From NCBI GenBank assembly GCA_040004035.1, contig JAMPLN010000001.1: a DNA stretch of 64,000 bases; one strand, given 5' to 3'. The stretch comes from Microcoleus vaginatus_C. GTDB lineage: Bacteria > Cyanobacteriota > Cyanobacteriia > Cyanobacteriales > Microcoleaceae. The notes beneath the pieces were generated by a model. It did not search any database, was not told where the DNA came from, and was given only the letters and a program-made list of their open reading frames with translations. Each line of letters opens with the position of its first letter. Position 1 is the stretch's first letter. Below are positions 53,543 to 63,596 of this stretch, in pieces. A program made the position numbers and the translations under genes.

Positions 53543-53689
53543 CCAATTTAAACAGCGATCAAAATTATCCTACCAAAAAATGAGATGTTTGCACTTTCGA
53601 TATTTAAAAATCAATCATTCAATATCCTACTCATTAATATTTGTATCTTAGCAGAAAATTAATTAGTAAATGGTAACTTTTAACCCAGA

Positions 53690-54260
53690 ATGGATAAGTA
53701 AAAACTACCGAGGGCGAAGCCGATATGGGAAACATAATTCCTCCGTCAAAAACAGCTACTCGTCTATCGGTGACTGCCGTATCCTGCTGTTGGTAACTGG
53801 AGGTTAAAAAGGTGGGTAAACAATTATTTATTCCCGCCCTCTCTGATATCAATTACTATAAGACAAGGGATTTAGTTCCACCGCCTTGGGCAGGCAATCG
53901 GGTAGTGAGAACCCTAGGGGGTGAAACCCAGCGAAACGCGCTCCTCCTGTGTCTATTCTTTCTGACACCGCCGCGCGAGCGAAAGCTAGTTAAAAGCTGG
54001 AACCTAAGCGTGCAGAGCTAATCTTTACGCTGGATTCGCCAGACTATAGAAGAAGCCAGCAGTTGCTTGCAGCAGTTTCTGGGCGCTATCTTGACCAAGC
54101 CTTACAGCCACCCCAGAAGCGCGCAGCCTCCTGTGTCCAACTCTATATAGCTGTGCAGAAACTCGACCTTTTGGGTCGCAACCGCAGCTTGTGAAAACCC
54201 AGAGGAAAGTCGAGGTCGGTACCCGAAGCAGCTATTTTGGTGGAAAATAGCTTAACTCCT
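53690..54260 (+). ncRNA. Candidate structured RNA in a 780-bp gene-free gap
   Basis: The 53543-54322 gap has GC-rich blocks unlike other gaps here. Complementary segments include ACTCGAC with GTCGAGG(T), GGGT with ACCC inside it, AGCTG with CAGCT enclosing both (54149-54233), and a terminal hairpin 'GCTATTTT ggtgg AAAATAGC' (54232-54252). 'CCTCCTGTGTC' occurs twice (53943 and 54127). It does not match RNase P RNA, tmRNA, 6S or SRP RNA as I know them. A GTG-start frame at 53812 (69 aa) with GGAGG 8 bp upstream is a weak alternative. Strand and limits are guesses. Confidence 0.3.
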
Positions 54261-54322
54261 TGAACAAAATCCACTCAACTACCCCATTGAATCTAACGGT
54301 GTAGAATTATCTAACACGAATT

Positions 54323-55153
54323 ATGAAAGCAAGTAATAGCCGTCAATTTTCTTCAGTAGCTGCTCGAACTCTAAAAGTAGTTGGGATTATCTTGATTCTC
54401 TCTGCTTTGCTTGACTGCATTGTTCTGTCGCTGCCGGGAGAAACTTCAGACCTTCTCAATCGAGGCTGGCAGTTGGCTGCAGCAACTCAGATAGTTGACA
54501 GGGGCATTATTCCTTTGATCGGTATCGCCCTGCTGATGACTGGCTTTTGGGTTGACAGCAGCAGTGGAGTCTCTATTGAGCGACGCAAGGTTTGGCTGGA
54601 CTTGCGATTCTGGGCGCTGTTGATTTCCAGCTTGTTAGGTCTAGTTTACCTATCTCTGGTTCCCGTTCACCTCAACAATACTCGTTTGGAACTCAAGGAT
54701 GCTCTGGCTCAAGTAGATCAAGAAGCGGGACAAGCGGAAGGTCAACTTGAGGCACAACTTAAAAGCCCTCAATTTAAAGCTCAGGTAGAACAGCTCAAAA
54801 GCCAGCGTCGCAGCCAGATAGGGGCGCTGCTGGAAGACAACGGGAAGCTGCAACAAGCACTCAAGAGTCCAGAGGTTCCCAAGGAATTGAAAGCTGTGCT
54901 TGAGGAGTCGAAAAATGACCCGAAAGCCGTTGACAAGTTCCTGGAACAGCAAGCTCAAGCACTTCCGACTCAAGCTCGTAACGAGATTCGCACCCGCAAG
55001 CAACAAAAAGAGAAAGAGTTAAGAACTCGATCGAGAAATTCGAGTTTGCAGACGGGAATCACCAGTTTGCTGTTAGCGATAGGCTACATTACTGTTGGTT
55101 GGACGGGATTGAGAAGTATGGGAATTCTGCGGTTCGGCCGCCGCAAAAATTGA
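54323..55153 (+). CDS. hpsJ: HpsJ-like protein
   Basis: A 276-aa membrane protein with three helices in the N-terminal half ('VVGIILILSALLDCIVL', 'IIPLIGIALLMTGFWV', 'FWALLISSLLGLVYLSLVPV'). A long charged coiled coil follows (about 118-235, 'LELKDALAQVDQEAGQAEGQ', many Gln/Glu/Lys), then a final helix ('TGITSLLLAIGYITVGWTGL'). The layout matches the HpsJ family of hormogonium polysaccharide genes. A glycosyltransferase gene follows 86 bp later. The name is from memory of the family and rests on architecture. Confidence 0.78.
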   Translation: MKASNSRQFSSVAARTLKVVGIILILSALLDCIVLSLPGETSDLLNRGWQLAAATQIVDRGIIPLIGIALLMTGFWVDSSSGVSIERRKVWLDLRFWALLISSLLGLVYLSLVPVHLNNTRLELKDALAQVDQEAGQAEGQLEAQLKSPQFKAQVEQLKSQRRSQIGALLEDNGKLQQALKSPEVPKELKAVLEESKNDPKAVDKFLEQQAQALPTQARNEIRTRKQQKEKELRTRSRNSSLQTGITSLLLAIGYITVGWTGLRSMGILRFGRRKN

Positions 55154-55239
55154 CCAGCGCTGGCAGGGATCACGCTGGTCGAGACATCCCTGAGAAATAG
55201 TTTGTTTACCCAATAGTTTGCCCTTACTGAAAGCTGGGA

Positions 55240-56157
55240 ATGTTCTCAATTTATATTCTGACTTACAACGAAGAGATTGATATCGCCGCTTGCATTGAAT
55301 CGGCGCTGCTTTGTGACGATATCATTGTAGTTGATTCTTTCAGCACCGATCGCACCCTTGAGATTGTTCAGAACTATGCCGTGCAAACAGTGCAGCACCG
55401 CTTTGAAACTCACGGACGCCAGCGGACTTGGATGCTCCAAGAAGTCCCCTGCAAGTACGAATGGGTTTACATCCTCGAAGCTGACGAGCGGATGACGCCT
55501 GCACTGTTTGCTGAATGCTTAAAGGCGATCGAAAGTCAAGAATATATCGGCTATTACGTAGCTGAAAAAGTAATATTTATGGAGCGGTGGATTCGCCGCA
55601 GCACTCAATATCCCCGCTATCAAATGCGTCTCTTTCGCAAAGACCGAGTGTGGTTTACTGACTACGGTCACACGGAACGGGAAGTCTGCAACGGGCCTAC
55701 TCACTTTTTGAAGGAAACTTACCCTCACTATACTTGCAGCAAAGGTCTTTCCCGCTGGATTGAAAAGCACAATCGCTACTCGACTGACGAGGCGGCTGAA
55801 ACTCTCCGTCAATTAGAAGCGGGTCAAGTAAATTGGTGGGATTTATTGTTTGGCGCGTCGGAGGTGGAAAGGCGCCGCGCTTTGAAAGATTTTTCTTTGC
55901 GCTTGCCTTTGCGGCCTGTGGTGCGCTTTTTCTATATGTATATTTTACTGGGCGGATTTCTTGACGGCCAAGCGGGATTGGCTTGGTGCACGCTGCAAGC
56001 TTTTTATGAATATCTAATTTTGCTGAAAGTTTGGGAAATGAAGCATCTACCACTGCCAACTTTAGAGGTAGCAGCCGAACAATCTATTTCGGAAGTAGTA
56101 ACAGTTGAACCGTCTAAAGTTTCTTATAATCTTGGGGCTTCCGATACTCGAAATTAA
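55240..56157 (+). CDS. Family 2 glycosyltransferase (WaaE/KdtX-like)
   Basis: A 305-aa GT-A glycosyltransferase. It starts 'FSIYILTYNEEIDIAACIES', then 'IIVVDSFSTDRTLEI', 'LEADERM' in the place of DxD and 'QMRLFRKDRVWF'. The C-terminal part has a hydrophobic segment ('VVRFFYMYILLGGFLDG') for membrane association. The closest known type is the WaaE/KdtX group, which adds sugars to lipid-linked glycans. Likely works with the HpsJ-like protein encoded just upstream in surface polysaccharide synthesis. Confidence 0.87.
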   Translation: MFSIYILTYNEEIDIAACIESALLCDDIIVVDSFSTDRTLEIVQNYAVQTVQHRFETHGRQRTWMLQEVPCKYEWVYILEADERMTPALFAECLKAIESQEYIGYYVAEKVIFMERWIRRSTQYPRYQMRLFRKDRVWFTDYGHTEREVCNGPTHFLKETYPHYTCSKGLSRWIEKHNRYSTDEAAETLRQLEAGQVNWWDLLFGASEVERRRALKDFSLRLPLRPVVRFFYMYILLGGFLDGQAGLAWCTLQAFYEYLILLKVWEMKHLPLPTLEVAAEQSISEVVTVEPSKVSYNLGASDTRN

Positions 56158-56646
56158 AAATTGGGCATTAAAAATTGGGCATTAAAAATTGGCATTGGTA
56201 ATTAATACAACTTAAAAAAAAACATGATTTACGCACTTCACTGGATGACAACCCCCTCAGAACATAGATCGAATCAAGAATATAGCCCTGATACACATCA
56301 GAAAAAATGGTAGTTTATTGTGCCTAATTATCATTGATTCGGCTTGGCACAATTGGAGGATGATTATTGTGGGGAGTATGGGTGAAGCGTCGCACCTGCT
56401 GTGAAAATACACGCCTTCGGGAGCATGGGCAAACCTACAAAAAAAATTAAAATCCTCCCGCTATTATGCAACGCTCCGCCATCAGTAGGTCTTTTGACGG
56501 GTTTGTCACCCCGTCCAGATATTCACCACAACAACAAAACAAAAAAAACCCGATTTCTTGGAGAAACCGGGTTGCTGAATACCCTCAAATTTTTAGGTTT
56601 AATAAAGTTTTGATTCTTCTTAACTCAAAACTCTCACGACTCACAA
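56158..56646. other. Intergenic region with AT repeats and the glgB terminator
   Basis: Begins with three 'ATTAAAAATTGGGC' units (about 56154-56195). The rest holds no recognised gene apart from the terminator listed next. Confidence 0.6.
56547..56573 (-). terminator. Intrinsic terminator of glgB
   Basis: On the minus strand 'AACCCGGTTTCT' pairs with 'AGAAATCGGGTT' (one G-U pair) around CCA, followed by 'TTTTTTTTGTTTTGTTG'. This is a strong stem and T-run 75 bp past the glgB stop. It belongs to the same 'AACCCGGTTTCT' family as 9650-9682. Confidence 0.85.
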
Positions 56647-56647
56647 C

Positions 56648-58942
56648 TTAAAACTCTTGAGATTTTGCTGTTGTTTTTGCCCGATCGAGCTTTAAAATCA
56701 ACACCCCCAAAGGTGGCAAACACAAGTCGATCGAATAAGCACTGTTGTGGAACCACCACTCCTCAGTCCACTTACCGCCCAAATTCCCCATATTGCTGCC
56801 GCCGTACTCCCGCGCGTCGCTGTTAAACAACTCCGTATAGAAACCTGGTTCCGGCACTCCTACGCGATAGTGAGAGTGCGGCTGGGGCGTAAAATTGCAC
56901 ACGATCACCACAAACTCGTCGCCATCCTTCTCTCGGCGCACAAATGCCACGACACTGTGTCGGTTGTCGCTGCAATCAATCCACTCAAACCCATCCTCAG
57001 CAAAATCTTGACTGTAAAGTGCCGTTTCGCTGCGGTACAAATTGTTCAAATCCTTAAAAAACAGCTTCAACTTTTGGTGCGGCTCAAATTGCAGCAACTG
57101 CCACTGCAAATCCCCCCAAACGTTCCACTCGTGCCACTGACCAAACTCCATCCCCATAAAGATCGTTTTCTTTCCGGGATGAGTAAACATAAAAGTAAAC
57201 AAACACCGCACGTTTGCAAACTTTTGCCATTCGTCCCCTGGCATTTTCCCGATGATGTGAGCCTTGCCGTGGACTACTTCATCGTGGGACAAAGCCAGCA
57301 TGAAATTCTCGCTGTGGTTGTACCACATACTGAAAGTTATGTTGTTCTGGTGGAACTGGCGGAACCACGGGTCCATGTGGTAATAGTCGAGCATATCGTG
57401 CATCCAACCCATGTTCCACTTCAGGTTGAAACCCAAACCACCTACATAGGTCGGCCAAGATACCATCGGCCAAGAGGTAGATTCTTCGGCGATCGACAGC
57501 GCACCAGGGAAATAGCTAAAAATGACGTGATTCGCCTGACGCAGAAAATCTGCCGCCTCGATATTTTCCCTGCCTCCATACTGGTTGGTCAGCCATTCTC
57601 CCGGTTCACGGCAGTAATCCAAATAAAGCATCGAGGCTACGGCATCTACACGAACCCCGTCGATGTGGTATTTGTCAAACCAGAACAGAGCGTTTGATAC
57701 TAGGAAATTCCGCACTTCGTTGCGGCCGTAGTTAAATACTAGGGTTCCCCACTCTTTGTGTTCGCCCTTGCGGGAGTCGGCGTGTTCATACAAGTGAGTT
57801 CCGTCAAAGAAAGCCAAGCCGTGGCCGTCTTTGGGGAAATGTCCCGGTACCCAGTCCACGAGTACGCCAATGCCGTTGGCGTGGCACTGGTCAACAAAAT
57901 ACATGAAATCTTCAGGTTTGCCGTAGCGGGAAGTTGGGGCAAAATAGCCGGTGACTTGATAGCCCCAAGAACCGTCGAAAGGATGTTCGGCTATGGGCAG
58001 CATTTCGATGTGAGTGAATCCCAAATCTTTGACGTAGGGTATCAGCCGATCGGCTAATTCCCGGTAAGTCAGAAAGCGCGCCCCGGGATTGAGTTCCGAA
58101 ACCTGCACGGGTGGTTCTATTTCCCCATTTGGTCGCACGGCGGGTTCGTCAGTCGCGGCGTGCAGCCAAGAACCGATGTGGCATTCGTAAACCGAAATCG
58201 GCTGCGTCAGTGGGTCTGTGTGCCGCCGCTTTTCGATCCAAGCGCTGTCGTGCCAAGTGTAGGTGTCTAAGTCGGTGACAATTGATGCTGTTTTAGGCCG
58301 CACTTCTTGCTGGAAACCGTAAGGATCGGACTTTTCGTAGGGATGTCCGTCTTGGTTTTTCACTTCGTATTTGTAGGAAGTTCCCACGGATAGTCCCGGA
58401 ATAAATAATTCCCAGATGCCGTTTTGCGATTTCCGCATTTGATGTTTGCGGCCGTCCCAATAGTTGAAATCTCCTAAAACAGATACGTTGCGGGCATTGG
58501 GAGCCCAAACGGCAAAATATACTCCTGTGATGCCGCCTACCTCGGTGAGGTGCGCCCCGAGTTTTTCATAAATGCGGTGGTGATTGCCTTCTGAGAATAG
58601 GTGCTGGTCGAATTCTGTGAGTTTGGGCGATCGAAAGGCGTAGGGATCGTAGATGAAGCGCTCGTGTTCCCCTTCTTTGACCCGCAATTGATAGTTTGCT
58701 AGTTCTGGGGTGTCGATCGTACATTCAAAAAAGTGAGGGTGATGCTCTGATTTCATCGGGTATTGGGCCCTGGCCTCCGGCAAAACTACGGATACCGCAT
58801 CCGCATTCGGCAGATAAGCTCGGACGACCCAGACTTTTTTGCCATTTTCTTCGATCGCGTGAGGGCCTAGCACTTCAAATGGATCGTGGTGCTGATTCCA
58901 AACAATGCGGTCAATCTGTTCAAAGGGGACGGTCGCGGGCAT
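56648..58942 (-). CDS. glgB: 1,4-alpha-glucan branching enzyme
   Basis: Makes alpha-1,6 branches in glycogen; 764 aa. N-terminal carbohydrate-binding domains (CBM48, two copies as in long GlgB: 'DPFEVLGPHAI...' and 'FAVWAPNARNVSVLGDFNYW') precede a GH13 barrel with 'DWVPGHFPKD', the nucleophile Asp in 'DGVRVDAVASML' (near 432), acid Glu in 'IAEESTSWP' (near 486) and 'LSHDEVVHG'. Full length. 'MPATVPFEQIDRIVWNQHHD' is the natural start. Confidence 0.97.
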   Translation of the reverse strand: MPATVPFEQIDRIVWNQHHDPFEVLGPHAIEENGKKVWVVRAYLPNADAVSVVLPEARAQYPMKSEHHPHFFECTIDTPELANYQLRVKEGEHERFIYDPYAFRSPKLTEFDQHLFSEGNHHRIYEKLGAHLTEVGGITGVYFAVWAPNARNVSVLGDFNYWDGRKHQMRKSQNGIWELFIPGLSVGTSYKYEVKNQDGHPYEKSDPYGFQQEVRPKTASIVTDLDTYTWHDSAWIEKRRHTDPLTQPISVYECHIGSWLHAATDEPAVRPNGEIEPPVQVSELNPGARFLTYRELADRLIPYVKDLGFTHIEMLPIAEHPFDGSWGYQVTGYFAPTSRYGKPEDFMYFVDQCHANGIGVLVDWVPGHFPKDGHGLAFFDGTHLYEHADSRKGEHKEWGTLVFNYGRNEVRNFLVSNALFWFDKYHIDGVRVDAVASMLYLDYCREPGEWLTNQYGGRENIEAADFLRQANHVIFSYFPGALSIAEESTSWPMVSWPTYVGGLGFNLKWNMGWMHDMLDYYHMDPWFRQFHQNNITFSMWYNHSENFMLALSHDEVVHGKAHIIGKMPGDEWQKFANVRCLFTFMFTHPGKKTIFMGMEFGQWHEWNVWGDLQWQLLQFEPHQKLKLFFKDLNNLYRSETALYSQDFAEDGFEWIDCSDNRHSVVAFVRREKDGDEFVVIVCNFTPQPHSHYRVGVPEPGFYTELFNSDAREYGGSNMGNLGGKWTEEWWFHNSAYSIDLCLPPLGVLILKLDRAKTTAKSQEF

Positions 58943-60294
58943 AAAACTACTTACCTCAATCTTTTAACTAAATGGCTTTCAAAACCTAGAGTGGCGCTGC
59001 ACTTTACATTTCGATACATTTTTGATCGCTGATCCTACCACTGATTAGCATGATCTTGCCTGCAGCAGCTCCAGCGCGCGCCCTTGCACACACAGCAGGC
59101 TGTTGCCTTGCCGGCGGCCGAGCTGGGGTTTTACTGCTAACATCTAAGTATAGAAATATTAAAACAAATTGAAAAATTTATATTTTTTCCCAAAAACCCT
59201 TGACTTATTACTTAATATGTGATATTAAAAGTTTTTAAACTCTTGTCGATTTGCCACTGCAGGAAAGTCAACCCTGTAAGTGTTGGGCAGCAGTTAATAG
59301 TTTACCTGGAATTTTCATGCAGGGGCGATCCCCCGATCGGTAGACTTTGATCTCCCGGAGGCTGGGTTTGCCCACAAAGCCCATGAATTGGGGCAATAGG
59401 TTCAAACAGCAAAGGATGCTTAACTCGATATTGAAGAACCAAAGCTAAAGGACTCAGCATGGCGACAGCAGCAAGGAATATCTGCCATGCTCAAGGCATC
59501 GCCTACCAAACTAGCACTGCACCATCCTACCAGCGACGGTGCAATAGGTTTAAAGCAGCACTCAGGCGCAACTGGAGCGAGTTTTGCCGAGGCAGGGTTA
59601 ATACCGAACTGGCGCGGCGTCAATTGAATCACTAAACTGGCCCAAAACAGACAGCTCGATGTGCTTGCCCGCACCGGGGCGAAACTCGTAGTCAACAAAT
59701 CGAGTAGCAATGCCGATGCTGTCATCGAGCCAGTTTTCGAGCATCCAAGTTTGTGCTTGCTTTCGTCTCGTCTGCGGGTAACAGCGGCGGGGAAGGAAAG
59801 CGAGACTCGATCGACAGTGCCAAATTTGCGTCGAGTCTGCGAGATCCTCCGGTTGATATTCAGTTGAGGCAGCAGCACTGGCAATGTCCTCAAACATCCT
59901 GTCACAGGTTTGAGTTTCAAGACCTGCAGACCGGGAGTCATTCGATTTGAGATTTGAGATTTGAGATTTGAGATTGACACCACGGATAAATCCGGGGGCT
60001 TGAGGATGCAAGGATTTTGGATCTGGCATTGATTCCACGGATAAATCCGGGGGCTTGTACCATCAAGAAATTCTTGGTCAAATTTTATACTTGAAAAGGA
60101 ATGTTTTTGTAACGCAGCGAATCAGCGGACTTTGCTGCGGTAAGGGGACGTACTGAACTTTAGTAGTAAAAGCATCAGACAATCACTACCACCCAACTTG
60201 AGACCTAGACCGATGAGATGAAAAAATGGGAGGAGCGAACCATTTTTCACCCCGAGGCTAGGCTCGTTGGGCACCGACTCCGGCAGAGCCCTTG
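58943..60294. other. 1.35-kb gene-poor region; possible decayed gene at 59420-60038
   Basis: No recognised gene. Two overlapping minus-strand frames (59420-59983 and 59598-60038) contain blocks such as 'DSIGIATRFVDYEFRPGAGK' and 'LVGWCSASLVGDALSMADIP'. They could be pieces of one frameshifted gene, but I do not recognise a family. At 59942-60060 there is a 'GAGATTT' run plus two copies of 'CCACGGATAAATCCGGGGGC', the sub-repeat of the elements at 14217 and 31884. A hairpin 'AGCCC..GGGCTTTTT' (60286-60306) could end plus-strand transcription. Region 58980-59400 is AT-rich with nothing seen. Confidence 0.4.
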
Positions 60295-60498
60295 TTAGGG
60301 CTTTTTAGGAGTAGGGGCAGGGCTAGTAGTTGGAGTGGCCTTTGGAGATGGAGAAGAAGCAGCAGGAGGAGTAGTAGTAGTAGTGCCAGGGCCGCCCGGA
60401 GAGGGGCTAGAGCTGGGGGTGGTGGTATCTCCTCCGCAGGCGCCGAGGGCTACTGCCAAGCCCACTACCAAAGTCAAACGAATTAATCCCTTGTTCAT
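60295..60498 (-). CDS. Small lipoprotein, 67 aa
   Basis: Signal peptide with lipobox 'VALGAC|GGD' (Cys21). The mature part is almost entirely Pro/Thr/Ser/Ala ('SPSPGGPGTTTTTPPAASSP'), with a Lys-Lys-Pro end. No folded domain is expected; it could be a surface spacer. A GC-rich hairpin with a plus-strand T-run overlaps the stop codon. The next ~330 bp (60499-60835) contain no recognised gene. Confidence 0.72.
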   Translation of the reverse strand: MNKGLIRLTLVVGLAVALGACGGDTTTPSSSPSPGGPGTTTTTPPAASSPSPKATPTTSPAPTPKKP

Positions 60499-60835
60499 AA
60501 AAACTCCTTAACATTGAAAACCCATCGCAAGGAAGGGAATAGTTTACTTGAGAAACAATGCTGGCACGAATAGCTCAACGATTCGCTCGTTGATTACAAT
60601 ACTGCATTTATTCATAAATTTCACATAGATTATCGCTAACCAGCAAAGATTTCTTTTTTTTGGCAAATCCTGAAGTCAAAGAGACCAGTGGTAGGATGGG
60701 TTGGTTGGCTTGTGAGGTATCTTTGGTAAGGATAACCGATCAAACGCAGATGGCCACCACTGGCGATCTGGGAGACAAAAAACTCTTAACCTCAATCAAG
60801 CTGAAGCTACCCCACTTTACGTATTGGTGAACTCT

Positions 60836-61411
60836 ATGACCGCTGCTATCAGATCCCCCGATTCTCCCCGCTCCCGATCGACCCGCAAGCCCGCTGCTGG
60901 CGCAGCCAAAAGCAAAGTTACTTCTATTGCCCGAGCTAGGCGGGCGAAGACAGGACCGGTATTGCCGAACTACTCGCCAGCCGACGAACAGGCTCAGGCT
61001 CGATCGTCCGCATCGGTGATCAAAGTCTTGCCCGAACGCCAGCAGCAGCCAGTGTGGTTGCGATCGCTCCTGCAGGCACAGCGCGCCTCCTCAGTGGTAG
61101 CAGTTATGCTTTTGGGCGGAGCTCTGAGTCTCTACGGCTTGACTGTTTACGGCGAGCAGCGCTGGAGTCAGGAGTATCAAAAACTGGAAACTCTGCGCCT
61201 CCGGGAACAGCAATTGAGTGCTTCTAGTGAAGTCTTGAAACACCAACTGGCTAAAGAAGCCCAAAATCCCGAAACCGGTTTGGCTCCGCAGAATCCTGGG
61301 GACACGATTTTCTTGCAGCCGGCCCCTGAAACTCGATCGCCCGTCGCGGCACCAAATTCTGAACCCGCTCTCAAGAAGGGAGCCGGTGTGGAAACACCGC
61401 TGGGCTATTAA
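60836..61411 (+). CDS. FtsL-like cell-division protein
   Basis: About 191 aa, single-pass membrane protein. A basic, disordered N-terminus (about 1-80) precedes one helix (about 85-105, 'SSVVAVMLLGGALSLYGLTV') and a short coiled coil ('LRLREQQLSASSEVLKHQL'), then a Pro-rich tail. The layout and its position directly before ftsI are those of cyanobacterial FtsL equivalents. The frame can be opened at a TTG (60824), but ATG 60836 is preferred. The name is by position and topology; sequence similarity to enterobacterial FtsL is not apparent. Confidence 0.75.
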   Translation: MTAAIRSPDSPRSRSTRKPAAGAAKSKVTSIARARRAKTGPVLPNYSPADEQAQARSSASVIKVLPERQQQPVWLRSLLQAQRASSVVAVMLLGGALSLYGLTVYGEQRWSQEYQKLETLRLREQQLSASSEVLKHQLAKEAQNPETGLAPQNPGDTIFLQPAPETRSPVAAPNSEPALKKGAGVETPLGY

Positions 61412-61694
61412 ACCTGTGTCAAAGCGGAGAGCGCCCGAGGGCCTGAGTGTCCGAGGGCCTGAAAATTCGAGGTGTAATTTCCTTTTTGACTTTTTTGCAA
61501 GTCGCGATCGATTTTTCTGCTTCCAACCGGAAGTTACAGATTAAAAATAATAAGACCCCTTAAAAAAACAGAATCCAACTGTAGGTGTGATCCCAACCCT
61601 GCTCATTCCCAAGTTGTAAATTTTATATTTTAAGATTTAAGTTATAAATTATAAATTCTAAAACGCTCTAACTTGCTATTGAATTTTTAATGCC

Positions 61695-63596
61695 ATGAGC
61701 TACGACCCCCGTTTTGACCGCTACAGATCGCCGAATTTCAAACGCACAAAACAGGCGGGCGCTCGCACTGGGTGGGAAAAACCAGCCAAACCTAAATCTT
61801 CGGGCAGTTTCGGCCGATCGCCACAACAGACGGCTGCATCTTGGGGGCGACCGGTGGAGCGTTTAAAGCGCAGCAAGTTCCGTTTGTGGGCCGTGTGGGC
61901 GGTGTTGATGCTGGGGGGGCTGGGGCTGGCTGTGAATTTGTTTTATCTGCAGGTGACGCGAGCTCCGGCGCTGCGTAAACAGGCCGAGCAGCAGCAAACT
62001 CTCAAAACGAAGCCGTTTGTACCGAGACGCCCGATAATTGACCGCGCAGGGAATGTTTTGGCGATCGACAGACAGGTGTACACGCTCTACGCTCACCCGA
62101 AGTTGTTTAACCACTCGAAGGCGGAAATTGCTGCTAAATTGGCTCCGATGCTGGCGATCGATCTGACTCCGGGAACTACGTCGGAAACTGAATTGATACG
62201 CAGGTTTAATCTTGCTGAAAGCGGTATTACAATTGCGGACTCTCTGCCTCAAGAGGTTGCCGATCGCGTCGCTCAGATGCAAATAAAAGAGAGTCTGGTC
62301 GATGGCTTGGAGTTGCTGCGACAGCAGCAGCGTTTTTACCCGCAGCAGGAGTTGGCGGCGGATATCCTCGGTTATGTGGACGGGGAACGGAAGGGACAAG
62401 CCGGGGTGGAATACAGCCAGCAGAATTTGTTGGAACGATCGATGCCGTCGATTCAGTTCAGCAGGTCAAGCAATGGGAATTGGGTTCCCGATCGGCTGAC
62501 GGCGGGATTTGTGCAGCTTGATGACTTGAAATTGCAATTGACGATCGACACTCGCTTGCAGCGGGCTGCCCGAACTGCGCTTAAGGAAAAAATGAAGCAA
62601 CACGATGCGAAGCGGGGCACGGTGATTGTGATGGATGCCAGTAACGGGGAATTGCTGTCAGTTGTAGCGGAACCTTCTTATGACCCGAATCAATATTTTA
62701 ATTTCGATTTGTCGCGCTATAAAAATTGGGCTGTAACTGATGTTTATGAGCCTGGTTCGACTTTTAAAGCGATTAATGTGGCGATCGCTCTGGAAGCTGG
62801 TGCGGTGAAACCTAATACTGTGTTTAAGGACGAAGGTCGGATTTACATGGATGGCTGGACTATCCAAAATTCCGATTACAAATTCGTAGGCGCGCGCGGC
62901 CCTTCGACTGTTACTGAGATTTTGAAACATTCTAGCAATGTGGGGATGGTGCACGTAATGAGAAGTATGAAAGCTTCTCTTTACTATCAAGCTTTAGAAA
63001 AACTCGGACTCGGACAAACGGCAGGGAGTGATTTGCCTTTTGAAGTAAGCAGTCAGCTTAAAAATCGAGAGCAATTTATTAACTCTCCGGTGGAAGTTGC
63101 TACTACGGCTTTTGGGCAAGGTTTTTCGATTACTCCGATGCAGTTGGTGCAGCTTAACGGGGCTTTGGCTAACGGTGGCAAGTTGGTGACTCCTCACGTT
63201 GTGCGGGGACTTTTTGATAGGGACGGTGAAGCTTATTGGAAGCTTCCAAGGGCGGTCCCCAAGCAGGTTTTTTCGCCGGAAACTACTAAGCAGGTGTTAG
63301 AAATGATGGAAACTGTGGTTGATGGTGGTACCGGGAAAGCTGCACAAATTCCTGGGTATCGGATTGCTGGAAAAACGGGCACGGCTCAAAAAGCTAAGGC
63401 TGGTGGGGGTTATTCTGACAAGGCGATTATTACTAGCTTTGTGGGGATTATGCCTGTGGAGGCGCCTCGGTATGTGGTTTTGGCGGTGATTGATGAACCG
63501 AAGGACGGTTCGGGGGGTACGGTGGCGGCGCCGATTGTGGAGTCGGTGATGGAGGCGCTGATTTCTATTGAGAAGATTGCGCCGAGTAAGAAGTAG
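61695..63596 (+). CDS. ftsI: Septum peptidoglycan transpeptidase FtsI (PBP3)
   Basis: Class B penicillin-binding protein, 633 aa. A basic cytoplasmic tail (1-62) and one membrane helix (about 64-84) are followed by the dimerisation/N-terminal domain with 'FVPRRPIIDRAGNVLA', then the transpeptidase domain from about 280. Catalytic 'STFK' (Ser355, Lys358), 'SSN' (413-415) and 'KTGT' (560-563) are all present. 283 bp after the ftsL-like gene; that gap holds no gene. Confidence 0.95.
   Translation: MSYDPRFDRYRSPNFKRTKQAGARTGWEKPAKPKSSGSFGRSPQQTAASWGRPVERLKRSKFRLWAVWAVLMLGGLGLAVNLFYLQVTRAPALRKQAEQQQTLKTKPFVPRRPIIDRAGNVLAIDRQVYTLYAHPKLFNHSKAEIAAKLAPMLAIDLTPGTTSETELIRRFNLAESGITIADSLPQEVADRVAQMQIKESLVDGLELLRQQQRFYPQQELAADILGYVDGERKGQAGVEYSQQNLLERSMPSIQFSRSSNGNWVPDRLTAGFVQLDDLKLQLTIDTRLQRAARTALKEKMKQHDAKRGTVIVMDASNGELLSVVAEPSYDPNQYFNFDLSRYKNWAVTDVYEPGSTFKAINVAIALEAGAVKPNTVFKDEGRIYMDGWTIQNSDYKFVGARGPSTVTEILKHSSNVGMVHVMRSMKASLYYQALEKLGLGQTAGSDLPFEVSSQLKNREQFINSPVEVATTAFGQGFSITPMQLVQLNGALANGGKLVTPHVVRGLFDRDGEAYWKLPRAVPKQVFSPETTKQVLEMMETVVDGGTGKAAQIPGYRIAGKTGTAQKAKAGGGYSDKAIITSFVGIMPVEAPRYVVLAVIDEPKDGSGGTVAAPIVESVMEALISIEKIAPSKK

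Noticed and set aside
54190..54233. 'GAGGAAAGTC' as an RNase P RNA core
   Set aside because: Only ten bases match and none of the other conserved RNase P blocks (such as AGATAAATGA) are in the region.
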